Source: Anaerolineales bacterium (GTDB taxonomy: Bacteria > Chloroflexota > Anaerolineae > JAAEKA01). From it: a stretch of DNA of 64,000 nucleotides. The DNA lies in NCBI GenBank assembly GCA_020634615.1, contig JACKBI010000010.1, forward strand, positions 124,001 to 188,000, given 5' to 3'. Position 1 is the stretch's first letter, and each line of letters starts with the position of its first letter. Both the position numbers and the translations under genes were made by a program. Shown here one piece after another: positions 45,101-53,516 of this stretch. The notes beneath the pieces are model-generated. The model saw only the letters and a program-made list of their open reading frames with translations, did not search any database and was not told the DNA's origin.

Positions 45101-48100
45101 ATCTGGCTGCGGGTGCTGTTCATGGCCAGGCTGATCGAGTAGGGGTCGGTCACCATGTTGTGCTCGACCGCCTGGGTCGAGTTCACCCATACCTCGACGT
45201 CGAACAGGTAGTACTGCCAGGTCCAGCCCGGCTCGCCGGTGACGCTCCAGACGCCCGTCGCCGGGTCCAGCGTCATCGGATATGCGGTGGCTTCGGTGGC
45301 CGGGTCGCTGTCGGCGTAGAGCAGGAAGCTGACGTTCTTGGCGGTCGGCGCCCAGACGCTGATCGTCGGCACGCCGTCCTGCCAGGTCACGCCCAGCGAA
45401 CCGTCGTAGGTGTACATGTCGTCCAGCACGCCCGGTATCTGCAGGCCGGTGGCGTCCTGCGAGACGCCCTGGGCGTTGATCGCAGACACGGCGAACTGGC
45501 CCTTGAGGATGTCGGGCACCATGCCGATGTCGTTGGGATCGATCTTCAGCGCCGGCAGGTCGGCCAGGTGCGGGAACTTGTCCTGGACTTCCTGCGGCAG
45601 GCCGTTGGGATCGCGCAGCAGCGTAATGCACTCGCCGCCGGTGATGCCCTCAGGCGTTGCTTCCAGCCCGCCGTCGGGCGCGTAGCACAGTTTGTAGCTG
45701 TTGGCCGCGCTGTCGCCGGCTTCCCAGGCGATGGTATCTTCCAGCACCCAGTAGGCCCGCTGCTCGTTGATGTTGCCTGCACTACCGCCGCCCACCTGTG
45801 GCACGGGCAGCACGTAGGGCAGTTCAGGATCGGCGCCCTGCAACTGCCACACCTCGTAGCCGTACTGGGCAAAGGGCAGGAACTGGTCAGGGCCGGGGTC
45901 CTTTACGTCGCCGCGGTGGAGGATATAGCCGATCTGCTGGGCGTTGTCGGTCAGATCGACCTGGAAGACGACGCCGAAGTTGTCCTGGTCCACCGGCTTC
46001 AGCGGCTCGGTCCAGGTGACGCTGTTGGTGGTGTCGCCCCAGACGTGCATGCCCCAGAAGTCATTGTAGTTAGTGCTGCTGTAGTCGCCGTAGTCGCCGG
46101 CCGGCCGGCGATAGTGCAGCAGCGCGAAGTTCTGGGCCGCGCCCTGCTGGTTGTAGATCTCCACGTCGTCCTGCATCAGCCAGATCGTCGCGTTGTCGGC
46201 TGGCAGGAAGCTGCGGTCGGGGCTGTTGGGCGGGTCTTTGACATCGCCCTTGTGCAGGATGAAGTTCAGCGGCAGCGACCAGTCGAGCACGTCCGGGTAG
46301 TCGGCCTTGCGGATCGTGAAGTACGCGCCGTAGTCGTCGATGCCGTCGGCCTTCTTGGGCGCGGTCCAGTCGGTCAGGCCGCCCAGCGAGGTCCAGAGGT
46401 GCAGTCCCCAGTAGTCGTTGTAGTCGTTGCTGGTGTAGTCGCCGTAGTCGCCGTCCGGCCGGTGGTAGCGGATGGTGACGAAGCCTTGCGCGTCGGCCTG
46501 CGACTCGTAGATCGTCACGTCGTTCTGGCGCAGCCAGATCTGCGGGTTCTGTTGGGCGTTGAAGCTGCGGTCCGGACTGTTGGGCGGGTCCTTCTCGTCG
46601 CCGCGATGGACGATGAAGTTGATCGGCTGCGTTGCATCTGCCAGTTCGATCCAGGCAAACACGCCGTACTCGTCCTCACCAAAGAACGGCCACGGTGAGG
46701 TCCAGTCAGTTTGGTAGTCAGGGGCAATTCCGTCGCCCCACAGATGCAGGCCCCAGAAGTCGTTGTAGTTGCTGCTGGTCGGGTCGCCGTAGTCGCCGTC
46801 ATCGCGGTAGTAGTGGATGACTGCGTACTTCGGCCCCTCGTTGGTCGGCTCGCCGCCTACCACTGCGCTGCTGCTGGCGCCGTTCAGGTGGCCGTTCAGG
46901 TCGTTGGCGATGGCGCGGAAGACCAGCGGCGTGCCCGCATCCAGCCCGTCGGTGTTGAAGAAGACGCGGTAGGGCGGGTTGGTGTCGGTGCCGATCACCT
47001 CCCAGTCGCCGTCGCCGGCCTTGACTGCAAAGGTCACCTCGGCCAGTTGGTCGGTGCTGAGGTTCACGCCGATCTCGGCGCGGCCGGTGATGCCCGCGCC
47101 GGCTGCCGGCGTTGTGAAGGTGACTTCGGGCGCGGCGTCGCTGGCGGGCAGCGGCATGCTGGCCTTGTAGACCGCCACGCCGCCCGGCATCATGTGGATG
47201 GTGAACTCGGCGTTGGCGTCCGTGACGATGGCCGGCTCGCCGGCCGGGTAGACGGCGTTGTATTCGGTGTTGGCCAGATAGACGGGGAATGAGACGTGCT
47301 TTTCACTGGTCGCGCTGTTGAACACAACCACGTACTCGACCTGCTCGTCACGCTCGATGCGCGAGAAGGCAAACACGCCCGGCGCATCGGTGGCGTAGCG
47401 GGTGATCTGCGCACCGCGCCGCAGCGCCAGGTTGTCAGCACGCACGGCTGCCATCTCGGCCAGCGCCTGGTAGATCGGATGGCTGGGATCGAAGTTGTCA
47501 TCGGCCGGCGTGGCGTCGGTGCCGAGGAGGTCCTCGTCCATGTAGTCGGGCACCTGGCTGGGCAGCATGTCCTCGCGGCACAGCTTATCGCTGCCGCCGC
47601 CGGTGAAGCCCTGCTCGTCGCCGTAGTAGACGATGGGGAAGCCGCGCGCAAAGTAGAGCATGGCGTAGCCCCATTCCACCCGGGCGACCAGCTCGTCGTC
47701 CGATGCGTTAGGCAGCGCCTGGTTCAGGTAATACGCCGCCCGGCACAGGTCGTGGTTGCTGATGAAGGTGCCGAGCTGATAGGCGTTGCTGTCGGCGTCG
47801 GTGAAGTAGTCGTCGCTGGCGAACAGGTTGGCCAGGTTGTCGGTCGGGCCATTGTTGATGCCCACCGATGCGATCGCGCCGTGCAGGCCGAAGTCCAGCA
47901 CCGAGGGCAACATGCCGACGGTGGTGTAGTAGCTCTCGATCTGCGGGTTGCCGTCAAACACCTCGCCGAACATGGTGAAGTCCGGTTTGCCGTTGCTCTG
48001 GGCGTGCTCCAGGACGGCCGGGGCGACGCGCTGCCAGAACTCGATGTTGACGTGTTTGGCCGTGTCCAGCCGGTAGCCGTCGATGTCGAAGTTGTCAACC

Positions 48101-49623
48101 CAGAAGTTGAAGATGTCGATGAACCCATTGACCACATCCACCTGCTCGGTGAACAGGTCGTCGAGGCCGAAAAAGTCGCCGTACTGCGAGCTTTCGCCGA
48201 CAAAGGTCGAGTTGCCGCGGTTGTGATAGTAGAGCGGATCGTTCAGCCAGGCCGGGTTCTTGGCGTCCTCGTCGCCGGCCGGGATGGTGGGCGTGTAGGG
48301 GAAGCTGACGTCCACGTCCAGCGGCGGGAAGGTGTTGCTCAGCGCGTAGTCGCGGTCGTTAAACGCCTGGCCGTTGGCATCGCGGTACGGATAGTCCGTC
48401 TTGTTGCGATAGGTGAACTCGTTCTGGACGTAGGTGATGATGTCGGCCGAGTGGTTGGCGACGATGTCGAAGAAGACCTTCATGCCGCGCGCGTGGGCCG
48501 CGTCGATGTAGGCTTGCAGCTCGGCGTTGGTTCCCAGGTGCGGGTCGGCGTTCTCCCAGTCCAGTGCCCAGTAGCCGTGATAGGAACCGGCGAAGCCATA
48601 GGGTGTACTGGAATCGGGGCCGGTGGGGATGTTCTCGAACACCGGCGTCAGCCAGATCGAGTTGATGCCCATTCCCTCGAGGTAGTCGAGCTGGTCGATC
48701 ATACCCTGCAGGTCGCCGCCGTGGTAGAACGACTTGTCGGTGGGGAGGAAGCCGGTCTCGGCAAGCGTGCCGCCGGGCGCGGCGCCCTCGTCGTTGCTGG
48801 GGTCGGCGTTCCACATGCGGTCGGGCAGCGCGAAGTACATCACGTTGTCCTGGATCGGCTTCTGGATGGCCGGGCGCACCAGATCTTCGTCGGGCGGGGC
48901 AGCCGGCGAGACGACCTGGCTGACCTCGTGGGTCACGCCGTCGTAGCTGAAGGTCACGCTGGCGCCGCCGGCCGGCACGCTGAAGTGTATGTTTTCCTGG
49001 GGATAGGAAACGTCCCAAGACTCGTTGAGCGCGACCTTGTACTGCCAATCGCCCTCTGGCACATTCTCTGCAATGAAAGTGTAGACGCCGTCGCCGTCCG
49101 GGTCCTTCATCCAGGAGCGCAAGTTATCGGGTGACCAGTTGGCGCCACCGATGGCTTCCAGAAAGTCGCCCACTACCGCCGGGATGGTGTAGACAGGCCG
49201 GCTGGCGACGAAGTTGTCGCCGCTGTCGCGGTCGTAATAGAAGTTCACCATGCCGCCGTCGGTGGTGAAGGGGACGTTGGGGCTTCCCGGTGTACCGTCA
49301 CCGTTGACGCCGTACGCCTCGTCCCAGGTGCCGCCGACCGTCGCCTTGAATTCGTAGGAGCCGGCGGGGATGGCGTCGGTGACGAACTTCCAGACACCGT
49401 CGTTGTTGCTGTCGTTGGCCTGGATATTCAGGTTGCCTGGGTCCCAGTCGCCGCCGAGACCGGCGGCTGACGGCCAGTTGCCGGGGAAGGTGACCAGCAA
49501 CGGATCGTCCTCGCCCTGGGCTGCCGGCGATGCCAGCGGCGCGGCGTTGCTGACCATCGGCAAGATAGCCGACGCCAGCAGCGCGATGATCAGGATCAAG
49601 CTCATCCTGCTCTGTCTTCTCAT
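42109..49623 (-). CDS. Secreted amylopullulanase with two GH13 catalytic domains
   Basis: A 2504-residue exported starch-degrading enzyme with a signal peptide (LILIIALLASAILPMVSNAA). After two X25/SusE-like starch-binding-type domains (to ~260) comes GH13 domain 1: FDIVANHS, nucleophile Asp in GYRLDTA (~518), acid Glu in MFGEVFDG (~552), FISNHDL (~622). Three pullulanase-associated CBM41-like domains follow near 930, 1050 and 1170 (HYYRDDGDYG and relatives). Then a CBM48-like domain and GH13 domain 2 of pullulanase type: YELHMRDFS, DVVYNHT (~1684), GFRFDLMGHH (~1755), LYGEGWNFG (~1790), SAHDNQT (~1922). The end (~2315-2504) is a DNRLRE-type domain. Domain 1 should cut alpha-1,4 and domain 2 alpha-1,6 bonds. 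ATG 49623 follows GAGGAGA. The last codons contain a 40 bp tandem duplication. Confidence 0.92.
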   Translation of the reverse strand: MRRQSRMSLILIIALLASAILPMVSNAAPLASPAAQGEDDPLLVTFPGNWPSAAGLGGDWDPGNLNIQANDSNNDGVWKFVTDAIPAGSYEFKATVGGTWDEAYGVNGDGTPGSPNVPFTTDGGMVNFYYDRDSGDNFVASRPVYTIPAVVGDFLEAIGGANWSPDNLRSWMKDPDGDGVYTFIAENVPEGDWQYKVALNESWDVSYPQENIHFSVPAGGASVTFSYDGVTHEVSQVVSPAAPPDEDLVRPAIQKPIQDNVMYFALPDRMWNADPSNDEGAAPGGTLAETGFLPTDKSFYHGGDLQGMIDQLDYLEGMGINSIWLTPVFENIPTGPDSSTPYGFAGSYHGYWALDWENADPHLGTNAELQAYIDAAHARGMKVFFDIVANHSADIITYVQNEFTYRNKTDYPYRDANGQAFNDRDYALSNTFPPLDVDVSFPYTPTIPAGDEDAKNPAWLNDPLYYHNRGNSTFVGESSQYGDFFGLDDLFTEQVDVVNGFIDIFNFWVDNFDIDGYRLDTAKHVNIEFWQRVAPAVLEHAQSNGKPDFTMFGEVFDGNPQIESYYTTVGMLPSVLDFGLHGAIASVGINNGPTDNLANLFASDDYFTDADSNAYQLGTFISNHDLCRAAYYLNQALPNASDDELVARVEWGYAMLYFARGFPIVYYGDEQGFTGGGSDKLCREDMLPSQVPDYMDEDLLGTDATPADDNFDPSHPIYQALAEMAAVRADNLALRRGAQITRYATDAPGVFAFSRIERDEQVEYVVVFNSATSEKHVSFPVYLANTEYNAVYPAGEPAIVTDANAEFTIHMMPGGVAVYKASMPLPASDAAPEVTFTTPAAGAGITGRAEIGVNLSTDQLAEVTFAVKAGDGDWEVIGTDTNPPYRVFFNTDGLDAGTPLVFRAIANDLNGHLNGASSSAVVGGEPTNEGPKYAVIHYYRDDGDYGDPTSSNYNDFWGLHLWGDGIAPDYQTDWTSPWPFFGEDEYGVFAWIELADATQPINFIVHRGDEKDPPNSPDRSFNAQQNPQIWLRQNDVTIYESQADAQGFVTIRYHRPDGDYGDYTSNDYNDYWGLHLWTSLGGLTDWTAPKKADGIDDYGAYFTIRKADYPDVLDWSLPLNFILHKGDVKDPPNSPDRSFLPADNATIWLMQDDVEIYNQQGAAQNFALLHYRRPAGDYGDYSSTNYNDFWGMHVWGDTTNSVTWTEPLKPVDQDNFGVVFQVDLTDNAQQIGYILHRGDVKDPGPDQFLPFAQYGYEVWQLQGADPELPYVLPVPQVGGGSAGNINEQRAYWVLEDTIAWEAGDSAANSYKLCYAPDGGLEATPEGITGGECITLLRDPNGLPQEVQDKFPHLADLPALKIDPNDIGMVPDILKGQFAVSAINAQGVSQDATGLQIPGVLDDMYTYDGSLGVTWQDGVPTISVWAPTAKNVSFLLYADSDPATEATAYPMTLDPATGVWSVTGEPGWTWQYYLFDVEVWVNSTQAVEHNMVTDPYSISLAMNSTRSQIVDLNDPTLEPAGWTALEKPALPAPEDISLYELHMRDFSVNDPSVPDDLKGTFMAFTLPDSYGMQHLKALQQAGLSHVHLLPVFDIATINENKSEWQSPSFAELQQYGPAAEDQQALVSATADQDAFNWGYDPWHYTTPEGSYSTNPDGATRILEFREMVKALNESGLRVVMDVVYNHTNSSGQAPKSVLDKIVPGYYHRLDDKGAVATSTCCQNTASEHNMMEKLMIDSVDTWATAYKVDGFRFDLMGHHMKRNMVKLRDNLDSLTVANSGVDGKEIYLYGEGWNFGEVADNARGENATQLNMAGTGIGTFNDRLRDGVRGGGPFDNRDDLVRNQGFANGQYYDPNALSAGLPNALQTLLHQIDLIKVGMTGNLAAYQLIDAQGNLVTGSEVDYNGSPAGYTEDPQEDINYVSAHDNQTLWDINTYKIPTERTPAERVRAQVIAEAPVVLGQGIPFVHAGADIMRSKSMDRDSYNSGDWFNRIDWTMQSNEFGMGLPVAGVNQDNWYLMTPLLSNPDIAPLPADIQLGTTMLQELYEIRYSSPLFRLQTAEEVENRLTFYNNGPDQLPGLIVMGLSDAAEPDIDAGREQIVVLINANDEPQTFSDASFAGMDLALDPIQANGADDVVKTASFDPSTGSFTVPGRTAVVFDDFLGLVGTVTQTPSTNPTVIGTYIDVDVNVTNYGDTLADALFMAPIDPDTQYVPGSAYGGAYPLTAAYAAQLALEKNLPGLADATEGRNPDDVVAVAWSGELPTGETIDFGFAVQVTTSSGEVQTSVALFDGATFVTSFDSDVLTIIDNSTYPVNRSMRFNVDRDSYINGTQPNMYYGSDQTMWVGFYDQMRPVVHTPINGIPRDSAVDQAWLYLYVTEGRKFGNWSTSVLENVTAHPATTEWMPYAVNWWMPWTMPGGDYGPGGVPNHLGSGKIGTWLRLDVTAAVEDMLRSGENQGFLINSSINASGVHYGLATKEYWDPSGSGSTSVRSCRSGYIRVYFRTAS
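42119..42178. repeat. 40 bp tandem duplication at the 3' end of the amylopullulanase gene
   Basis: GTACGGAAGTAGACCCGGAT occurs at 42119 and again at 42159. Because 40 is not a multiple of three, the two copies are read in different frames. The copy read first gives SGSTSVRS, and the second gives IRVYFRT just before the stop. In the alternative frame the first copy also reads IRVYFRT and then meets a stop at 42149-42151, so this was probably the older gene end. Confidence 0.8.
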
Positions 49624-49923
49624 CTTGGTATCTCCTCGTTGAAACATATTGTGCAGCCGGGCTGCTGATTGTGGATAAAAAACAGGCTTGGCCGGGCGCG
49701 CAGCTCGCGTGCGGGCCGGCCATTCATCAGGGAGAAGGTTGACGCGTCAAACAACAGCGGCGTTGTTCTCAGGGATCGGGCGTAAGTACAGACGGGGAAA
49801 ACGAAAAGCCGGCCAGCCCCGTAACGGGACTCGAGCCGGCTCGATCATTAACCTGGCAGACGGATCGTTGGTGTCGATGGAAGTTTCGTCATGATCGGCG
49901 TCAAACGGAAATGCATTGTGCCA

Positions 49924-49952
49924 AGTTTACCACAGAACCCCCACCCTCGCAA
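49924..49952 (-). promoter_or_regulatory. Candidate promoter for the amylopullulanase gene
   Basis: On the minus strand, TTGCGA (49952-49947), a 17 bp spacer and TAAACT (49929-49924) lie about 300 nt upstream of the start, which would give a long leader containing the inverted repeat near 49820. Confidence 0.4.
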
Positions 49953-50267
49953 TCTTGGCACTCACATCTCGCGGTCCGCCGGCACGAAATGTTCCCTTGC
50001 TACTCCTTTTGCCCGTGGAAGTCTCGCTCGAACGCGAGCAACAAGACGCTGAGCGGCAGAGCGGTGAGGCGGTGCAGTTGGAACATTTGGATAACCCTCC
50101 ATATCTTGTTGCGTCCTGGCCCACCTGTTAAGGTTCGTGTATACTCGTGGGCCGTCAGATGCTGAGAAACATCATACACTGTGCAGATATCTTACCATAT
50201 CTCCCCCCGGGGCAAGTTCGGCTATAAAAGCGCAGTTCTTCTTGGGAGGGTAGCTCGTTTCGGTGAT

Positions 50268-50296
50268 TTGACGAAGCCCATCGGTCATGCTATCAT
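50268..50296 (+). promoter_or_regulatory. Sigma-70-type promoter for the accessory island
   Basis: TTGACG (50268-50273), a 17 bp spacer and TATCAT (50291-50296) stand 48 nt upstream of the GNAT gene, the first of a long same-strand series. Confidence 0.6.
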
Positions 50297-50344
50297 CGCT
50301 CCGTCGAACAAAAGTTCGCTTTTCAAACGAAAGTAGAGCAACCC

Positions 50345-50923
50345 ATGCCCGAGTTCATTGCAAAACCCTTGGATGAGAACACCTGGCCGGACTTCGCGCG
50401 GCTGGTGGAGAAGCATAACGGCGTCTGGGGTGGCTGCTGGTGCATGGCCTTTCACGAGGAAGGCGTCGGACGCGGCAGGTCGGCCGCGCAGAACCGCAGC
50501 GACAAGGAATGCCGCGTGCGGGAGGGCCGGGCGCACGCCGCGCTGGTGTATGATGGCCCAACAGCCGTCGGCTGGTGCCAGTTCGGACCGACCGTCGAGC
50601 TGCCCCGCATCAAGCACAAGCGTGCCTATCAGGCCGGCGTTGATCAGTTGCCTGACTGGCGGATCACCTGCTTTTTCGTGGATCGCGGCTACCGCGGCCA
50701 GGGTGTCTCTTCTGTGGCGCTGGCCGGCGCGCTGAGCGAGATCGCCCGGCTGGGTGGCGGCACGGTTGAGAGCTATCCCGAGGACACGGAAGGGCGGTCG
50801 GTGTCGAAGTCCTTTCTGTACAACGGAACCGTCGCGCTCTTCGAACGTCATGGATTTCAGCGCACCCGCCAACTGGGTAAGAACCACTGGGTAGTGACCC
50901 AAGTTATCGACAACGTTGCCTGA
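50345..50923 (+). CDS. GNAT family N-acetyltransferase
   Basis: This 192-residue cytoplasmic protein has the GNAT acetyl-CoA-binding motif in FVDRGYRGQGVSSVALAGAL, followed by the conserved beta-bulge and helix (GGTVESYPEDTEG, NGTVALFERHGFQRTRQLGKN). GNAT enzymes transfer acetyl groups to amines such as antibiotics, polyamines or proteins. The Cys/Trp-rich start (HNGVWGGCWCMAFH) is seen in a subgroup of environmental GNATs with unknown substrates. ATG 50345 follows a weak purine site. It leads the accessory island. Confidence 0.85.
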   Translation: MPEFIAKPLDENTWPDFARLVEKHNGVWGGCWCMAFHEEGVGRGRSAAQNRSDKECRVREGRAHAALVYDGPTAVGWCQFGPTVELPRIKHKRAYQAGVDQLPDWRITCFFVDRGYRGQGVSSVALAGALSEIARLGGGTVESYPEDTEGRSVSKSFLYNGTVALFERHGFQRTRQLGKNHWVVTQVIDNVA

Positions 50924-50936
50924 GGAGGAGTAAACG

Positions 50937-51236
50937 ATGTACGGTCTGATCGGAAAGATGATGGCGGCACAGGGCCGGCGCGAAGAACTCGCGGCGATTC
51001 TGCTCGAAGGCCTGCACGACATGCCCGGCTGCTACAGCTACATTGTTGCCAACGACCCGGCCGATCCCGACGCCCTCTGGATCACCGAGGTCTGGCAGGA
51101 CAGGGACAGCCACACGAACTCGTTGTCGCTGCCATCGGTGCAAGCTGCCATCGCTCGCGGCCGGCCGCTGATCGCCGGCTTCGGAGAACGTTTCGAGACC
51201 GAGCCGCTGGGCGGCCACGGACTGGTCGCGGGGTGA
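50937..51236 (+). CDS. Antibiotic biosynthesis monooxygenase (ABM) domain protein
   Basis: This 99-residue protein has the small ferredoxin-like ABM fold: a YGLIGKMMAAQGRREELAAILLEG start, a SYIVANDPADPDALWITEVWQD strand pair, and a GFGERFETEPLGG end. Members oxidise quinone-like compounds without cofactor or act as small stress enzymes. GAGGAGG lies 7 nt before ATG 50937. It is 13 nt after the GNAT gene and 1 nt before the next gene, so they are co-transcribed. Confidence 0.85.
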   Translation: MYGLIGKMMAAQGRREELAAILLEGLHDMPGCYSYIVANDPADPDALWITEVWQDRDSHTNSLSLPSVQAAIARGRPLIAGFGERFETEPLGGHGLVAG

Positions 51237-51237
51237 C

Positions 51238-51720
51238 ATGGCACAGCAGGAGATCCAGAGCGCCATCGCTGCGCTCGCGGACACACCGGTACGCATTTCA
51301 AAGGCTACTGAGAATGCATCTCCTTCCAGCCTGCATCTCAGATCGGAAGAAGAAGCATGGTCGGTGAATGATGTCATTGCTCACCTGCGCGCCTGCGCCG
51401 ATGTCTGGGGAAGCAGCATCGAAAAGATGATCTCACTTGATCATCCGACGATGCGCTATGTTTCGCCCCGGACCTGGATACGCAAGAAGACCTACCGGGA
51501 CCTGCCATTCGCTGCTAATCTGGCAGCATTTGCTTCGCAAAGGTTGAAGTTGCTCGACCTGTTGCACGGATTGCCGGCTGACGGCTGGTCACGCGGCGCA
51601 ATGTTCACCGCAACAACCCGTGGACGCCAGCAAACCGTCCACAGCTATGCCGTGCGTCTGGCGGAGCACGAAAACGGCCATTGCCAGCAAATCGAAAGGC
51701 TTGTGGAGCTGTACCCATGA
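51238..51720 (+). CDS. DinB-fold protein, copy 1
   Basis: A 160-residue four-helix-bundle protein of the DinB/YfiT superfamily. WSVNDVIAHLRACADVWG near the middle of the N-terminal half carries one candidate metal-ligand His, and the C-terminal HENGHCQQIERL carries two more, the usual three-His arrangement. Members include thiol-dependent S-transferases (bacillithiol or mycothiol type) and many unassigned proteins. The start ATG 51238 lies 1 nt after the preceding stop, and the end overlaps the DUF1905 gene by 4 nt (ATGA). Confidence 0.83.
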   Translation: MAQQEIQSAIAALADTPVRISKATENASPSSLHLRSEEEAWSVNDVIAHLRACADVWGSSIEKMISLDHPTMRYVSPRTWIRKKTYRDLPFAANLAAFASQRLKLLDLLHGLPADGWSRGAMFTATTRGRQQTVHSYAVRLAEHENGHCQQIERLVELYP

Positions 51721-52004
51721 AGATCGAATTCAGCGGCACGATCTGGTTCTGGCGTGGTCCCGCCCCGTGGTTTTTCGTAACCGTTCCGCCGGCCCAGAGC
51801 TACGACCTGCAACATATCTCCAGCATTGTAACCTACGGCTGGGGCATGATCCCCGTTACTGCGCGCATCGGCGGGAGCAAGTGGACGACTTCGCTCTTTC
51901 CCAAGGACGACCAGTACATTCTGCCCATCAAGGCGGACATCCGCAAGACAGAACGTCTGGAGGAAGGCGACACGGTGACAGTGCAGCTTGAAGTTCGGCT
52001 TTGA
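51717..52004 (+). CDS. DUF1905 domain protein
   Basis: This 95-residue protein matches the DUF1905 pattern: EFSGTIWFWRGPAPWFFVTVP, VTARIGGSKWTTSLFP, YILPIKADIRK, EEGDTVTVQLEV. It is a small beta-barrel-like domain often found alone or beside YdeI-type proteins; no activity is known. ATG 51717 is chosen because it overlaps the upstream DinB stop in an ATGA. The following 136 nt hold no gene. Confidence 0.85.
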   Translation: MKIEFSGTIWFWRGPAPWFFVTVPPAQSYDLQHISSIVTYGWGMIPVTARIGGSKWTTSLFPKDDQYILPIKADIRKTERLEEGDTVTVQLEVRL

Positions 52005-52140
52005 GCGAGCGACCGGCAGGTTGACGGCAATCAACAGGACGGAATTCCCGGCCTCTGGTATCTGGGCTACCGCGCATTGACGCGGCTGGACATATACTTT
52101 CATCATCTTTTCAAATCACAACGATGCACGGAGGTTTACA

Positions 52141-52578
52141 ATGAGCGAATACATTCCCAGCCCGTCTGAATGGGTGGCCAACCAGGTTGAACTATACGAG
52201 AGCAGCGGCGGCACCAAGGGCAATACCTTGATGGCTACCGGCATGCCGGTCATCATCGTCACCAACCGCGGCCACAAGACCGGCGCCATCCGCAAGACAC
52301 CACTGATGCGGGTGACCGACGGCGATAATTACATCCTCGTCGCTTCCAAAGGCGGCACGCCTGAGAATCCGGCGTGGTACTACAATTTGAAGGCTGATCC
52401 TGACGTCGAGATCCGCGACAAGACCGAGGTTACCAAGATGCGCGTGCGCGAGGTCGTCGATCCGGCTGAGCGAGAACGCGTGTGGAACATCGCGGTCAAC
52501 ACGTTCCCCAACTACCAGAAATATCAAGAAAACACCGACCGTCTTATTCCCGTTTTCCTGGCCGAACCGGTGGAGTAA
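52141..52578 (+). CDS. F420-dependent nitroreductase family protein (DDN-like)
   Basis: This 145-residue split-barrel protein resembles the deazaflavin-dependent nitroreductase family: VTNRGHKTGAIRKTPLMRV, the YILVASKGGTPENPAWYYNL block, and a C-terminal FPNYQKYQENTDRLIPVFL. In actinobacteria such proteins reduce nitro and quinone compounds with F420H2; many Chloroflexota also make F420. Whether this one uses F420 is inferred from the family. CGGAGG precedes ATG 52141 by 7 nt. Confidence 0.88.
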   Translation: MSEYIPSPSEWVANQVELYESSGGTKGNTLMATGMPVIIVTNRGHKTGAIRKTPLMRVTDGDNYILVASKGGTPENPAWYYNLKADPDVEIRDKTEVTKMRVREVVDPAERERVWNIAVNTFPNYQKYQENTDRLIPVFLAEPVE

Positions 52579-52589
52579 AAAGTCTGACA

Positions 52590-53408
52590 ATGGCAGGTGA
52601 GCCCGGTCCGCAAGACCACCAAACGGTTCTGACCGCTGAGGAAACTGGCGGACTGGGCGAGTTGCGCATCCAACACCCGCCGGGCACCTTTGCGCTGACC
52701 CCGGCCAGCCACATTGCACTTGAAGCCATTGGCGAGCATCAGCGTCTGCTGGCTGGCAATGGTATCGATTGGGGCACCGGGACCGGCTGTCTCGCCATCG
52801 TCGCTGCCAAAATCGGCGCCGTCAGGCGGGTTGTCGGCCTCGACATCTCCGTGCAGAACGTGGAGAGTGCCCGGCGCAACGCCGCGCTGAACGGCGCGGC
52901 AGAGAAGACAGCTTTCTTCGTGGCCGACTCCTATGTCCCAACAAGCGAACCGGGCCGTCAGGCCCTGCAGAGCCTGCGGGGCTGCACAGACTTCATCCTC
53001 GCCAATCCGCCATCCAGCGACGGCGACGACGGTTTTTCTTTTCGCCGGCTGGTCCTGGACGGCGCCCGCCAGTTCCTGACGCCGGGCGGCCTGATCTTCC
53101 TGAATATCTCGTACCAGTACGGGCAAGCGCGTATCGACCAGCTCAGCCGGCAGTTCGCCAAGTTTCAACATAACGGCGTCCTTGCCAGCACGGAATGGGT
53201 GCCGTTCGACCTTCAGCGGCCCGATCTGCTGGACTGCCTCGTGGCGTATGCCGCCGAGGAGGCGCGAGGTGGCGCAAGCTATGCCTTTATTGACCCCGGC
53301 GTTCCGGGCCGATCCATGGACGCACGCACGGCTCTGGCCGGTTTCCAGCGCACCGGACTGAGCCCGTTGACCCGTTGGCAGACACATCTGTTTCGTTTCA
53401 CGGGCTGA
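52590..53408 (+). CDS. SAM-dependent methyltransferase, HemK/MTS-like
   Basis: A 272-residue class I methyltransferase. Motif I is GIDWGTGTGCLAIVAA, the acidic ribose-binding residue is in VVGLDISVQNVESARRNA, and the NPP(S) motif in DFILANPPSSDGDDGF is typical of N-methyltransferases acting on amines (protein Gln, nucleic acid bases). The C-terminal ~90 residues include LTPGGLIFLNISYQYG. ATG 52590 is chosen for position, 11 nt after the DDN gene stop; the ribosome site is weak. The exact substrate is not evident. Confidence 0.82.
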   Translation: MAGEPGPQDHQTVLTAEETGGLGELRIQHPPGTFALTPASHIALEAIGEHQRLLAGNGIDWGTGTGCLAIVAAKIGAVRRVVGLDISVQNVESARRNAALNGAAEKTAFFVADSYVPTSEPGRQALQSLRGCTDFILANPPSSDGDDGFSFRRLVLDGARQFLTPGGLIFLNISYQYGQARIDQLSRQFAKFQHNGVLASTEWVPFDLQRPDLLDCLVAYAAEEARGGASYAFIDPGVPGRSMDARTALAGFQRTGLSPLTRWQTHLFRFTG

Positions 53409-53429
53409 CGGCTGAGTTATCCAAGAGCG

Positions 53430-53470
53430 TGCCTTGAGCTTGTCGAAAGGCGCTTCGACAGGCTCAGCGC
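53430..53470. repeat. Palindromic 'TTGTCGAA' intergenic repeat
   Basis: TTGAGCTTGTCGAAAGG and CGCTTCGACAGGCTCA form a ~14 bp imperfect stem. This is the widespread 'GAGCCTGTCGAAG' type of bacterial intergenic repeat; no T tract follows. Confidence 0.7.
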
Positions 53471-53516
53471 CCGCGGGCATTTTACAGGCGCTTACTAACA
53501 CAGGAGAAACTCAGCA

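Larger units (their letters stand above)
49624..50344. other. Intergenic region between amylopullulanase and the accessory island
   Basis: About 720 nt without a convincing gene. An inverted repeat AAGCCGGC / GCCGGCT brackets ~22 nt near 49806-49842 and may fold in the amylopullulanase leader. Two divergent promoter candidates are listed separately. Short open frames here have no ribosome site and no recognisable product. Confidence 0.5.

Noticed and set aside
43402..46698. A ~1100-residue plus-strand protein opposite the amylopullulanase gene
   Set aside because: It is an antisense shadow of a GC-rich gene with clear GH13 motifs on the minus strand.
49688..50165. Small genes in the gap before the accessory island
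   Set aside because: Short open frames without ribosome sites or recognisable products.
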